Positions 11,779-23,000 of a stretch of 64,000 nucleotides of DNA are shown piece by piece (positions within the stretch are counted from its first letter, which is position 1; every line of letters starts with the position of its first letter). Under the pieces are notes generated by a model, which was given only the letters and a program-made list of their open reading frames with translations, had not been told where the DNA came from and did no database searches. This DNA comes from Rallus limicola (taxonomy: Eukaryota; Chordata; Aves; Gruiformes; Rallidae). The position numbers and the translations under genes are program-made. Location of the stretch: contig JAKCOZ010000008.1 in the NCBI GenBank assembly GCA_022605955.1, positions 21,639,083-21,703,082 of the forward strand, written 5' to 3'.

Positions 11779-14700
11779 GTAAGTGTGGCCTTCATTTAGA
11801 TTACTACGTTATACCTCCATTTTGATACCATGGCAACTGCGCCTTGTCTTGCTGATAACAGTCGGTCAGTGCTCCTGCGTGCGGGTTGCCTTCCCCCCTC
11901 CTCTCCAGCACAGTTTCTCCTCTGTAAACAATTACAACAGTCAGATGCAAAGTAACATTGGCACGATGTGCAACCGCAGCTGCGGTACCTGTGTGTAGCA
12001 TCCAGGCGGCTCAGGTGCCTGTTGGAAACCTCCTCTGAAGCACCTGGAAGTTGGCCCCCAAAGCAGAAAGGCTCAGTTTCCAAAACTGGCGTTACACTGC
12101 ATCCAGGGAATGTTCCAGTGAATGCTGTTACGTTTTCCCCTTACGCGGGTGAGAACACTGGCAGGGTACCTTTTGTTACCTTGTCTGGAAGATGGTTGCC
12201 AGGATGTTGATACAGGAGAAGACTGAAAGGTGCATTGTCACTGTTAAGGGTGACAGGTGATTTTAAATCATTCTTTGATGCATGAGACTGAAAAAAAAAA
12301 ATCCATACCTACCAACAGTGAACTTTAGTAGAAGGGGACAGAGTCTGCCTTCTGCTGGAGATGATGGTTGCCCAAAACCTCCAGGGGCTGGCTCTAGGAG
12401 GTTGTCTAAAAGTCAGAGAGAATTGCTGAATGCAGGGCACAGAAGCCTGGAGATCCTTGCACTCCTCTGAGCTTTGTTGTGTGAGAGGGTGCTTATTTGC
12501 TGATTACTTGGCTTTGGCTGATGCCTGCCATGTGGAAGTGCCTGTCAGTATATGTCTGCCAACTGCGTGAATGCTGCTGCTGCTATATCGATTAAAGCAT
12601 CTAGAGTTATGTTTAAAAAAAACCCAACTAACTAGTTACTGGGCAGCAGCAAAAATACAGCAAAACACAGAGGCATAGAAATTATTTGTTAGAAAATAAA
12701 GGCAGTGTGACATGCTGAATCCATGTACAGAGGAGCATTTTGCATGCCCAGGTGTAAGCTTGGTGGCAGTTGTATACTCTCTCTTCCCTGCCACCCATGC
12801 GCCATGTTCGTACTTGCTGGCATCTGATGTTATAACGTAGATGTGAAAACAAGGAGCACAAGAGGAAAAACGATACTGCTTCAATTTTAAATACAGGTGG
12901 AAACACCCATGTTCTTTTTGCCCTTACTCCTGGAGTCCTTGTGATTTTTGTTTACTTTCCCCACCCTTTCTTTATAATATTTTGTTTAATGATAATTCAG
13001 AGGAGGTTTTCTTTTGCTCTCTGCTCCAGCCCCACCTTCTTCCACTGTCTCATAGTGGCAGCAGACATCATTGGGGGAGGTGGGGTGGGGTGGGGGTGGG
13101 GAATGGTTACTTATCTCATAGTCATCATAATGATGAAACCCATTCTGAGGGATCCAGAAGCAGAATACCAAAGGATTGTCTTGGTGAGTGAAGTCAGTCT
13201 GCCTGAAACATCTGTGTTCTTGTGGCACGGAGAGGTCTGTGTTTCCTTCTGCAATGTGCAGCGTGTGGGTGCAGGTGAAGCTTTTTTTGGTGTGATGTGC
13301 TTCATTTATTACTCTTAGGCTGACTGAGCCAGGGAGAAGTGAATCTCATGGAAAAAACCATGACCGAATCTGCTGTTAACATGAACTGTAGGTGTTTGTG
13401 TTTCAGTGAAAAGAGCAAATAAATAAGAGCTAATAGGATGCTCGGAGTCGGGCAGGTGCTGATCTTGTTCTTTGGGCTGTGTATCGAGGGCGGAGTTTGC
13501 CCACAGCGAGAGGTGGGAATGGAAGAGTGTGTGTACCCCCTGTGCTGGGCAGGCTTGCTTACTGCCTTTGGGCATGAGGTTCTCAGAGAGCATCCAGCAT
13601 TTATCTCTGTCTGATGGATGTTTTCAGTCATGTAAGTAATCTTAAAAGATTCAGTCTTAAAATTTAAGGATGGTGCTTGTCAGTTGCACTTGGCTGAAGA
13701 TTTCAGTGCAGTTAGGGGGAACTGGAGCAGGAGCCCTCAGCTTCACATCTCGAGAGCCAGGAAAAAGGGCGTTAGGCAGCCTCTGTCATGCTTTGTGGCA
13801 TCTTGTGTGTAACAGGGCTTCCTTTTGTACCTCTGCCTGCCTTGAAGCTTTGGCTCAGCTCTGTGTGTAAGAAAAGTGACCCAGCAGATAAAGTGGTCCC
13901 GAGTCTGTACTTGGGAGCCCTTCACACAAGGCCCCACACACTCATGTCCCAGTCTCCTTTTCAGGACTGGTCATTTTTAGCCTTGGTGCATGTGGGACCC
14001 TCAGGCCTGAGCTTCACAGACTGAATGTTGAGCCTTACTAGTATTCAGCTGTAACCCCATATTGCTTCCATGATGATGAAGCAGCTCCTTCACCCACTCA
14101 GCCCTCCAGATCCTGGTGCTGTGGAGTGCCATACTGAGAACATGTTCCTGACCCCAGGACCATGAAGGCCTGAAAATGCCATCTCATGACAAGAGGGTGA
14201 AGACTGGGGTAGACAGCAGGACATGGCTGGCCCAGTTGCTGGACATCTGAAGGAGAGAGCAAGCCTCTGCTTTGCTGAGCCTGTGTTTGCACTTCCCCCA
14301 GCTTGATTTTCTGAGCATAGGGCCCTATCTCCCGTCATCCTGTCAGCAACCCTTTCCCCACCAGTGGCTTAGGGGGGAGGGTGGGAACGTGTTGGGTTGT
14401 ACAACTAGCCAAGCGTTCTGTCGGCTTTCCTGGGATTTCCCAGCTGTGCTTCAGAGAAACATTGGATTGAGTCTTCCCAGCAAAGCAAAATCCCTTGTTA
14501 ATATGCAAGTCAATAGATCTCAATAAATAAAGTATTGTACATGCAACTTGTATGTTACCTGTGCTCATTTGGAAAAAAACCCCACAGTGATGTTCAGGTG
14601 TGCCTGCAATAGCCAGTTGCTTTGAAAATTATGAATTATGTTTTACTTATGTGAAACCCTCTTACTAAAATACATTTCTCATTTTACAGGCAAAGTGCCC

Positions 14701-17607
14701 TTTATTCATGTGGGAAATCAAGTCGTGTCTGAACTTGGGCCCATAGTGCAGTTTGTAAAAGCCAAGGTAATAACAGGACGCTGTTTTCAATCACCCTGCT
14801 TAGCGCTGTGTTGATTTGCTGTACTTTTCTGGAATGTTACTTAATTTGTTAAAACAGCATGGAAATAGTTCATTTTAAAAGAAAGATATCCTGCAGTAGG
14901 AGTTTGCTGAGGTGCAGATGGGTTTTTTTGACATTTACTCAAATTCTGGAAGTAAACTCTGTGTGGGACAGCTGTGTATCGGGGCTGGTTGTCGAGGCTT
15001 TTCTCTCTGCTCTGTGGTTGGGGCTCGGGGCCCTGGAGCCCAGCGCTGAGTGGTTTAAGCCCTAAAGTGTCAGATACTGTTTAAATTTTGGGGAAGCAGT
15101 GGATAAAGCTAAAGAGGCTGAATCACAGATAGAAATGTGTTTCCTTCTTGCTGCAGAGGTAACAGTAGCCAGGAAGCTGTGTATTCAGGCTGTGTTTACC
15201 TGTAACAGTCAACATTTCTTGTGGATTGGCTGCATTACCTAACAATGATTTCTTTCTTAATTCTAAAGGAGACAGTATGTAAAACTTGCATATGTAGTTT
15301 TATTATCGAACTATGTAAGTGATCAGGATCTGAGGCAAAGCTCATCAGCTTTAGGGGTGCTGGGGTCAGGCATTGCTGAATATTCCAATACCCTTTCTCA
15401 CACGTGTGTCCTTTTTTTCCCCCCCATTAGGGCCATTCTCTCAGTGATGGGTTGGATGAAGTCCAAAAAGCTGAGATGAAAGCCTACATGGAATTAGTCA
15501 ATAATATGCTCCTGACAGCAGAGGTACAGCAAACCCTTGTGACTCCACACATTTACATAAGTGACTGTGGGGAAGCAAGCTTTAGGATTTGTCCCTATAT
15601 TGGAAATACTGGTTGTTCTTGATGCAGGTCATCAACTTTTGGGGTGAAAGGAGGTGGGAATAAATTCTCTGTGCCCTATGATTGCTTGCTGAAACATCCC
15701 TATAGACACAAGCCACAGGTATGGTTCCCTGACCTACCTGAAGCCTGTCATGTAGCTGTAGAAGTGACAAATTTCTGCTGACAGACAATGCCAATGGCTT
15801 CTGGTGTCCTACCCCACCCCAGAGCTGGCCAGGCACCCCACCGTTGCTTCTGTGGTGTGCATCCTTGTGTGCCTAGTGGGAGGCTGGGGTTGCCTGTGGT
15901 TCGTGCCCATGGCCAGTTAATGTGGCACAGCCCCGGTGCAGGGACGGTGTTGGAAATGCTGGTGAGCTGCAGGTGGCTGAGGGCTGGTGACCTGTGCGCC
16001 GAGTTGTGCGCGGCGCGTGCCTTCGGTCCCAGCTCGTCCTGGGGCTGGTGAAGTGAGGACGAGCGACTGCGCTCTTGACTTCCAGTTTAATTTAATCTCT
16101 GCAGTCGGAGGTCTAAGAGATGGGATGAAATGGAAATGTAATCTAACAGAAAAAACTACTACTGAGAAATGACTGTCTCTGTGTTCTCCTTTATTAGGAA
16201 GTTTTAGCAAGTGTTCTTTCTGTTCCTAGCTCTATCTCCAGTGGTGTGATGATGTTACAGTAGAGGAGGTGAGTGGTTCTGCAGCATTTATCTTAATTAA
16301 AATTTAATGAGAAAACACTTTTGCTCACAATTGTAAGTCCCTACTCATAAATGAAACATTGTGGTTTATACCATTAATGATACAGTCTTTTCACTTTAAT
16401 TTTGCTTGCATATACATTTTAGGGAAGTTTGTGTCATTACTGGAGGTAGCTGACTGCAAAACAGATGCGGGTTTTGTATATGCTTCTGAAGTAATAGTTT
16501 TAAATGGTTCTGTATTGTGCAAACTATAAATCCTGAGCAAATAATTACAGCATATCACCAGGCTCGCTTTTGCTTTTGCAGCCAGCCACCTTTCTGGTAG
16601 CACTGTGTGCATATTAGCTGTTTGTGCTCTCTTGTGACACGGTACCTTTCTTTTTTTAAACAAAGATTACCCACCCGAGGTACGGCTCCCCTTACCCCTG
16701 GCCTCTGAACCGCATCTTGTCCTATCAGAAGCAGTGGGAGGTCAGGCGGAAGATGAAGGCCATTGGATGGGCTGGCAAGACGCTTCCCCAGGTCAGCATG
16801 ACAAGCCAAGCTTATTTCTTCACCCTGTTTTCTGGTTTTATTTATGTTTTTATTTTCAAGGTTTTGGAGAGTTACACTTTTTGAAGCAGGTGTAGTAAGA
16901 AATATATTCAGTAGTTAAAAAATTATCTGGAGTTAGGTGTTTGCCTTCAGCAGCAATCAGCCTTCAATTATGTGCAAGCCGATGGGGTGGGTGGAAGGAT
17001 GTTTTACCATGAGTGTAACATCTCAGGTGCTGTTAGGTTAGGCCATAGTCCTGCAGATAGGTTGTAAGTGATGGCCCCTGCTTCCTCCATGGCATTAATT
17101 GGCAAGCTGTGTGGGATTCTGGCATAGCCCGTGTCAGAGGTCTTTAATTTAAAATAAAAAAAAACCAAAAAAACCCAACTGTTTTGAGATGTAAGCTAGT
17201 GCCTTTAATTAAGGTAAATGATAAATGTTACAGGGAGCACTTAATCAGAATTGCTTTGCATCCACTGTTAGAGTAAGGAGCACTTAGCTCCCTGCCTGCT
17301 TTGTAGATTTGACTGACTTCAACAGGTTTTGCTGTTCCAACAGCATATGGCCCTTGTCCCCACTGTCAGTGCAGAGCCAGGGAGGAGGTTGGTTTCTGCA
17401 GTGTTGGCTGTTTTTGCAGTGCTGGTGTTCCCTGACAATGTGGATCTTTTCTCTCTTGTATGATTTGATAGGTGCTTGAAGACGTGGATCAGTGTTGTCA
17501 GGCTCTCTCCCAGAGATTAGGAACACAACCGTACTTCTTCAATAAGCAGTAAGTTACTCTCTACTGAAATACTGTGTCTGGAAATGTGAGATACAGATAC
17601 CCATCTG

Positions 17608-17639
<32 letters not shown>

Positions 17640-19730
17640 ATGTGGAAAACTCCTATTTTATTTTTGTTCTACATAATTATTTGAGGAAATATAAATGTGT
17701 GACTGGAATATAAACATGAAATTTCATGAGTAAAGGTTTTAAAAGGAAAGTTTACATGTTTGTTTTTTTTCTTTCTATATATGATCTGTTCTTACTCCTG
17801 CTTTTCTTCTCTACAGAGTCTTCCACATCTTATTGTAGATTTCAGATGTACACCTTTAGTTAGTTTCTTATTACAAATGATACATTTAAAGTTTTACTTG
17901 TATTTGTTTGGTAACATTCTCTCTTAAGTACAGGGGAGCTACACTGGCCTAAACAGGACAGTTTCTCCCGCCCTTCTTAACAGTGGGGCCAGCTCTGGGT
18001 GTGAGTGTGTGAGGGTGCCTGAGCATGTAACTGGGGGAGAAGTTAGCATTGCATTGGCAAAGATGCCAAATGAAAACAAAGATCCACATTCCCAGGGGAG
18101 AAAAAAGGAACAACCTGGCCTTTGTGGGATGTCCTCTGCTCTCACCTGTTGGTTCCAATTGCAAATAGCTTTATTTTCTCCCCCCCCCCCCCCCCCCCCC
18201 CCCCCAATCATTCAGTGTTTTTAAATGCTATGAGAACTTAAATAAGATCACATTAGCTCCCTCTTGGCTCCTGTGCATAGAGCAGACTAGAAATGCTCAG
18301 GTCTGAACTTCAGTTCACTGTATTTGGACAGGGCAATATCTTCGGTTGGCAGCGTCTGTTCTCTGTTACCTCTCTGGCTGTCTTTGTCCCTTAATCTTTT
18401 CTAAGTTGAGAGTAGGTGGGCAGCATAAATTGAGTGGATACAGAAATACACTTTATAGAAGACAAGTTTGAATTGCATCTTCTCAAATAACTGTTAAACG
18501 TAGTACCTCCTGACTTCTCTTTCTGTATCTGTAAAGAATTGTAGCTTGGGGGTCTTGATTTGTTTTGCCAGGATTTCTTGGTACGGTATCAACCTTTAAG
18601 CTTTTTAGCTGTCTGAAATACTACTAAGAAAGTGTGTGTTCTTAGTGCTGTATTTTTGAGTCTGTGACTTGTGGGAATCTGTAGGAGGTAAATAAGGGAA
18701 GCGGCCTGTTACTGACAGTGGTGTTTATTATACAAAGGTCAACATCTCCAGTGGAGAGTTCCTAGTGATCTGCAGATACAAAAGGCAAAAAACCTGATCA
18801 GTTAGAAACCCCTCATGCTGCTCACCTTGGTCAGGAAGAACTCTTACATTATTAATACTGAAACAAATATTATTTGCGCATGGGCTACCTGTGTATAGAG
18901 GTGGCAGTTCAGAAATAAGGCAGGACTGAAAGCACTCCACAGACCACTGCTTCCCAAAATACCTGTTTTCTGGGTAGTCTCTTTTCAAAAAAGAAATGTT
19001 TCCAGTTGCTGTCACCCTGGAGCTCCTCTTCTTACTGGTTGAGTAGCTCCTCACTGTTGAAAAGGAAAAAAACAGGAATGGGGGGATTATGCTTTTTTTT
19101 CCTCCTTCCTCTATTTTTTTTTTAATTTATTTTTAATTTTAAGGTAATAGCTAGTGGAGTTTTTTGTTTTGTTTTTTAAATATACCCTCTCCTCTGCAGA
19201 GGAAAAAGCCCTCCCCCTCCTCCCCAAGACCTGATAAGCATTTGCCCTTGTTACAGAACTAAAAGGTGGAGCATGGTTTCATACTAGATCAGTAACTCTT
19301 CCTCTTCTAAGATGTGTTCTTTCTGCATTTCCAAGCTAGCAGAAGCAAGGAAAGATGCGTGGTGAGACCCAGCAGCATGCTGCCGCGCTGCGCGCACGGC
19401 TCTCACGCCTGGGCGAGGGCGGTGCTGCCCGACTTCTTCCCAGTTCTTAGGCTGTGTAAAAGAGGCTCAAAGCAGGGGGTTTGTGTGCCTTCCACAATAC
19501 CTGTGCTTCCTTCTCTTTGTTTTCACAGACCAACCGAGTTAGATGCTCTGGTGTTCGGACATCTGTTCACAATCCTGACCACTCAACTCATCACTGATGA
19601 ACTCTCTGAAAAAGTGAAAAACTACAGTAATCTCACGGCCTTTTGTCGGCGAATAGAGCAGCAGTACTTCGATAAAGACAGCTCGGCAGCTGCTGCAGCC
19701 CGATCTGCTAAGAGATCCTTACTGAGATAA
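11706..19730 (+). CDS. MTX2: Metaxin-2, 3' seven coding exons (5' exons outside window)
   Basis: Metaxin-2 is a peripheral protein on the cytosolic face of the mitochondrial outer membrane. It partners metaxin-1 and SAM50 in the sorting and assembly machinery that inserts beta-barrel proteins, and it links to the MICOS cristae complex. Exons read here are 11706-11778, 14690-14766, 15431-15523, 16230-16268, 16666-16791, 17472-17548 and 19529-19730. All have AG acceptors and GT donors and join into one open frame of 228 residues, from [20 protein letters not shown] to KRSLLR. This corresponds to human residues 46 to the end: the rest of the thioredoxin-like GST-N fold (with [15 protein letters not shown]) and the all-helical GST-C part ([36 protein letters not shown]). 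No C-terminal membrane helix is seen, as expected for MTX2. The tail after the conserved YF is 19 residues against 9 in human. Identity rests on my memory of the human protein but is near-continuous. Confidence 0.97.
11779..14689 (+). other. MTX2: MTX2 intron
   Basis: GT-AG intron between the AFLQ exon and the KVPF exon. It contains an A10 run near 12291 and the strong G-tract array at 13073-13101. Several 60-125-codon open frames on both strands show no recognisable protein features. Confidence 0.9.
13073..13101. repeat. G-tract array, strong predicted G-quadruplex
   Basis: Runs of G (5, 2, 4, 4, 5 and 4) separated by single A or T bases on the plus strand. The last four runs (13082-13101) fit a quadruplex with three one-base T loops, the most stable loop class known. 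It lies in the MTX2 intron on the RNA-sense strand. Confidence 0.8.
14690..14766 (+). CDS. MTX2: MTX2 coding exon ([20 protein letters not shown]...)
   Basis: The acceptor is CATTTTACAG and the donor is GTAATA. The 77-bp exon completes the split Gly codon and runs through [20 protein letters not shown] to Lys, ending in phase 0. The VPFIHVGN segment is the conserved strand and turn of the GST-N fold, where glutathione transferases carry their cis-proline. Confidence 0.96.
14767..15430 (+). other. MTX2: MTX2 intron
   Basis: GT-AG intron of 664 bases with a strong C/T tract just before the acceptor. I see nothing else recognisable in it. Confidence 0.9.
15431..15523 (+). CDS. MTX2: MTX2 coding exon ([20 protein letters not shown]...)
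   Basis: The acceptor follows a long pyrimidine tract (CCCCCCCATTAG) and the donor is GTACAG. The 93-bp exon is exactly 31 codons, phase 0 at both ends. It encodes the linker and first helix of the GST-C part ([12 protein letters not shown]). The family sequence is essentially unchanged from mammals, apart from a conservative Asp for Glu. Confidence 0.96.
15524..16229 (+). other. MTX2: MTX2 intron with CpG-dense patch
   Basis: GT-AG intron of 706 bases. The 3' half is GC-rich with 11 CpG dinucleotides between 15997 and 16071, unusual against the CpG-poor surroundings. No splice-supported alternative exon was recognised. Confidence 0.9.
16230..16268 (+). CDS. MTX2: MTX2 coding micro-exon ([13 protein letters not shown])
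   Basis: A 39-bp, 13-codon exon, phase 0 at both ends, between acceptor TGTTCCTAG and donor GTGAGT. It is too short to stand out as an open reading frame. It is supported by the exact continuation of the metaxin-2 sequence from the previous exon (...LLTAE to LYLQWCD) into the next ([12 protein letters not shown]). Confidence 0.95.
16269..16665 (+). other. MTX2: MTX2 intron
   Basis: A 397-base GT-AG intron, AT-rich, with a T-rich tract before the acceptor. I see no other feature. Confidence 0.9.
16666..16791 (+). CDS. MTX2: MTX2 coding exon ([15 protein letters not shown]...KTLPQ)
   Basis: The acceptor is CTTTTTTTAAACAAAG and the donor is GTCAGC. The exon is 126 bp, 42 codons, phase 0 at both ends. 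It contains [20 protein letters not shown] and the basic [10 protein letters not shown] stretch, a hallmark of metaxin-2. It is more GC-rich than the flanking introns. Confidence 0.96.
16792..17471 (+). other. MTX2: MTX2 intron
   Basis: A 680-base GT-AG intron with a short A-rich run at 17155-17176. I see no other feature. Confidence 0.9.
17472..17548 (+). CDS. MTX2: MTX2 coding exon ([20 protein letters not shown]...)
   Basis: The acceptor is GATTTGATAG and the donor is GTAAGT. The 77-bp exon is 25 codons plus two bases; the split CA|A codon gives the Gln that opens QPTELDA in the last exon. It encodes a GST-C helix with the conserved Cys-Cys pair and the GTQPYFFN turn. Confidence 0.96.
17608..17639. 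repeat. Compound (CA)n(TA)n microsatellite
   Basis: About six CA units pass directly into about ten TA units, shortly after the donor of the last MTX2 intron. Confidence 0.9.
18180..18205. repeat. Poly-C tract (C26)
   Basis: Twenty-six C in a row. Such runs are prone to length error in sequencing and to slippage in vivo; the minus strand is an uninterrupted G26. Confidence 0.9.
19529..19730 (+). CDS. MTX2: MTX2 terminal coding exon and stop
   Basis: The acceptor is TTGTTTTCACAG. The exon completes the split Gln codon, runs through [20 protein letters not shown] and [10 protein letters not shown], then ends in an Ala- and Arg/Lys-rich tail ([19 protein letters not shown]) with TAA at 19728-19730. 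The reading frame also stays open for about 215 bases upstream of the acceptor, in intron sequence. I follow the acceptor rather than this extension because homology begins exactly at the junction. Confidence 0.95.
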
Positions 19731-20015
19731 GCATGTTGTCTGCTGGTTAGAGTGGATTTTGCATTTCAGTTTGGGATTTTGTTGTTCAGTTAATTGATTT
19801 TGAGAATGGAAATGCGTCTTAGCTTTTTGAAGCTGCCAAATCATTCTGCAGAAAAAAAAGAAAATAATCTCTAAATACAGTTTTTGTGTTGTAGAATAGA
19901 CTGTGCACATGGAACTCGAAATGACTGCGTGGGCACTTCCATTTCAGTAGCCACTTACTTTCAAGTGACCTTGGAAAAATATTATATCTATATTAAAAAA
20001 ATTTAAATCCTTAAA
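19731..20015 (+). other. MTX2: MTX2 3' untranslated region (minimal)
   Basis: AT-rich sequence after the stop codon. Its end is inferred from the ATTAAA at 19992-19997 and the GT/T-rich stretch that follows from about 20019. Longer 3' UTR isoforms using later signals cannot be excluded. Confidence 0.5.
19992..19997 (+). terminator. Candidate polyadenylation signal ATTAAA
   Basis: ATTAAA is the commonest variant of the poly(A) hexamer. It lies about 260 bases after the MTX2 stop, followed 20-45 bases later by GTGTGTCTCTGCTCTTTC, a typical GU/U-rich downstream element. The surrounding A/T runs make chance occurrence possible. Confidence 0.45.
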
Positions 20016-23000
20016 AAAGTGTGTCTCTGCTCTTTCTAAATGCCTTTCTTCCTAAGTTTTGTGTCTCTGTAATTAATGTCTGTGTAGTTATTGAGTGAGA
20101 TCCTGTTGACAAGATACCTGGAAGACTTGTATGGTAAACTGGTCAGAATTACTGAGTTGGGAATGAAAGGGCTCATTAGAGAGCTTAAGTTTGCCTGCCT
20201 CAGCCAAAAATTCATTCAGGAACTGGGTGACAAAAGTGCCTCAGAGCTCTGCAGCACACATGGTGGGATTTTATTCAGTCAGCTCCTGGCTGTCATTATT
20301 TCTACTTATGTATGTCCTGTCTCTACTTTTATTTCTTGTTCACCTTTGGGTTTGGATTTACATCTTTTTTTCTTCCTGTGATTTCCCAGTTTTAACACTC
20401 GGCTTGTCTTCCTCTTTGTTTAAGAAATTAATTTGCTAGGCAAGTGTTCATCTCACCATTTCCACTTCCAGTCTGTTAGTGTTGCTCCAGAACTTTGATG
20501 TGCTTGCTGGGGTGGTTCTCATAGCAAAAGGGCGCCATATGAGCCTGTGTCTGGCATCCCTTGGTCCTTCTGCCTCCGTATCATCTCACAGTACCTGCAG
20601 GCACAGCAGTAAACAAACACTCTAGCAGTGCTCCGAAAATCCTGGCAGTGTGGAACTGTTCAAGGGAGAGCCCTGTGCAAGGGCTCCACCTGTCCAGTAC
20701 TGCTCCAAACGCATTGAATGGCACCAGCTGCTCTGCTCTGTCAGTTCTATGACAGCCCCAGGAATGTGCAGAGCCAGTCCTGTGCTCGGGAGGTTCCGGG
20801 CATTACTGGGAACCCGCTCAGGCTGTTTGGCTACTTGGAACCATTGCTTTTTCTTACTATGACACAAATTCTTTCGACTACTATTCTCAGTGTCAGAATA
20901 CTCACTAGTTATGCAGTGACTGTGGGACTTCTGGCTGCCATTTCCTTCTCTCTCACCAACTGAGCAGAAAGCTGCTGCAAACCTTGGATTTGGCTGGGCC
21001 TCCCTTGACTCCATGGCTCATGAACCACGGCTGCTCACTCGTTCCCTGCAGCGACCACTGTGTCAGCTCGACTGGAAAACAGAGCCAGATTCTTACTGCC
21101 TTTTTGATCCATGAGTCCTGCTGGAGTCAAACTGACGGAAGTATCCATGCATAGGGGGGTCTTGGCCTTCCATCAAGTCATTTGTGCTAGGAGAGAAAAA
21201 TTGCCCTTGTCCTGTATTTCAGCCTTAACACTTCCCACGTGTACGCTGAATACTTTTTCAAACTAAATCCCCTCAACTCTTGGCTGCTTAGTGACAGTTT
21301 CTGCTATCAACATGGGCGGTAGCTGAGAACCCAGATACTTCTTTTGAACTTCCTTTTCTGTATTAATGTAACTTCTGGAAAAACTGGAACAGAATTTGTG
21401 GTGTCATCTTTTGTAGCTTGGAGAGACTACTCTGATGTACGCTGTTCTAAAAAACACCAGTAGACTCTGAAGCTCATAATGCTGCAGTGGTGGGGAAATC
21501 CCGCATGAAAACTGGAGTGTCTTAATCCAGAGCAATTAAACTTGCCTTTTGCCTCCTGCTATTTACAGACCACCATTCACGAGGAAAGATTTTAACCTAG
21601 CTTCTGTGGTTTTGGCAGTTCTGCCACCAGTAGACTGAGCTACAGAAGTAATTTACTTAATGGATTTCCAAACCCACCTATGCGCAGGCATTAATTTAGA
21701 TGTTCTCTGAAAAGGTACAGGTGGGCAGGTATGTATGCTGCCCCTTTCAAGGCTGCGGTGGCTGTAAGCCAACTTGTAACCAAATTTTGGACCAGCATTG
21801 AATTAAACTGTATTTTTATAGTTTGGCAAGGTTTCTCTGGGGCGGAGGACCTACACCACTTGGAATGTTAAAACAGATACTTATTGCAACTGTGTGGTAA
21901 CATATAGGGAGCTTTATAACTGCTGAGGTGGCCACATGCATTAACCCACTTTGAGTGTCTGTCTTGCCTAGAAAACACACTAATGTCATGGAAGTGGCTG
22001 GGCAGAAGATGCCAATCTCCTACAGACAAAGTTTGTGTAAATCCACCTGAGCTCCTCAGACTGGACCTACAGACACAGGCAAATTACACAGGTTTCAATG
22101 CTCAAGTGAGAGGAGAAGCAGAGACTGAACCCCAGGAGCCAAACCAAATCAGTTGCTCACTGTGCGACTTTATCAGTAAAACAGGATTTAGAAGGGAAAA
22201 AGCATTCTTTACTTCCTTGACTGAGGAGCTTTCTACGCAGCATGCTTGCCCCAGGGCTGGGTTGTAGTGCAGGCTGCACCTCGTTCTAGGCCATTAGACC
22301 TAAACTTAAAACTACAAATCTCGGCTTTGCTCCCCGTGTTGAAAGCAGCTAATAAATCCTAGACAAAGGACACACTTTGTGTTTTATAAAGAGAAGAAAC
22401 CATAATGCTTTGTTAGAAGGAGCTGACTAGCACGACGAGTGCTACAGAGCAGCCCGAGCTGAGCACTGAGGACCAAAGCCATGCTTTAACTCTAGGGAAG
22501 CTGCGCACCTATAAAGGACACTGACGCTGAGTGCTTCCAAAATGCTGTCCTCAGCTCAAAAAGAATGAAAAGTTGAAACAAGACCAGCACTAAAACCAGT
22601 TAAGGGTAGGAAAAAACCCAACCTAAAGCCAATAACCTTTGTAACAAGGGAGTTGAGCAAGTCAACCAATCTGCCTTATCCAAGGCCAAGGAAAGAGGGA
22701 TTTTCCCTGCGCTGAGCAGCCCTCTAGTAGGCAAGGCTGTGCAAGTGCAGTCAGTGAGGATTTTACTCTAGGGTTATGTGGTTTTCTAGATCTCTCATGA
22801 CAGACACAACTGCTGCACCAGCAGCAGGATTCAGGCTAGGCTGGCCTATGCTCTACCTCATAGCAGGACAGTGGGGGTTATAATTGTCTTTCCTAGCTTT
22901 TCAAGCTCAAAAGCCCAATGCTCCCAGAGGCTATTTTGGGTTAAGGCAGACAGCTAGAACTTCTTAAGTTTCCAAAAATTAAGACAAAAATTAGATTTCT

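Larger units (their letters stand above)
17549..19528 (+). other. MTX2: MTX2 last intron
   Basis: A 1980-base GT-AG intron carrying a compound CA/TA microsatellite (17608-17639), a 26-base poly-C tract (18180-18205), a T-rich stretch (about 19092-19172) and a very CpG-dense patch at 19384-19431, 100 bases before the final exon. Confidence 0.9.

Noticed and set aside
19314..19528. In-frame extension upstream of the last MTX2 exon as coding sequence
   Set aside because: Metaxin-2 similarity begins exactly at the AG junction and the upstream exon joins there in frame; the extension is intronic. Only the CpG patch is kept as an oddity.
22130..22200. MIR-like wording (CTCACTGTGCGACTTTATCA, AGTAAAACAGG)
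   Set aside because: Only one short stretch resembles the MIR core and the expected flanks are missing; too weak to annotate.
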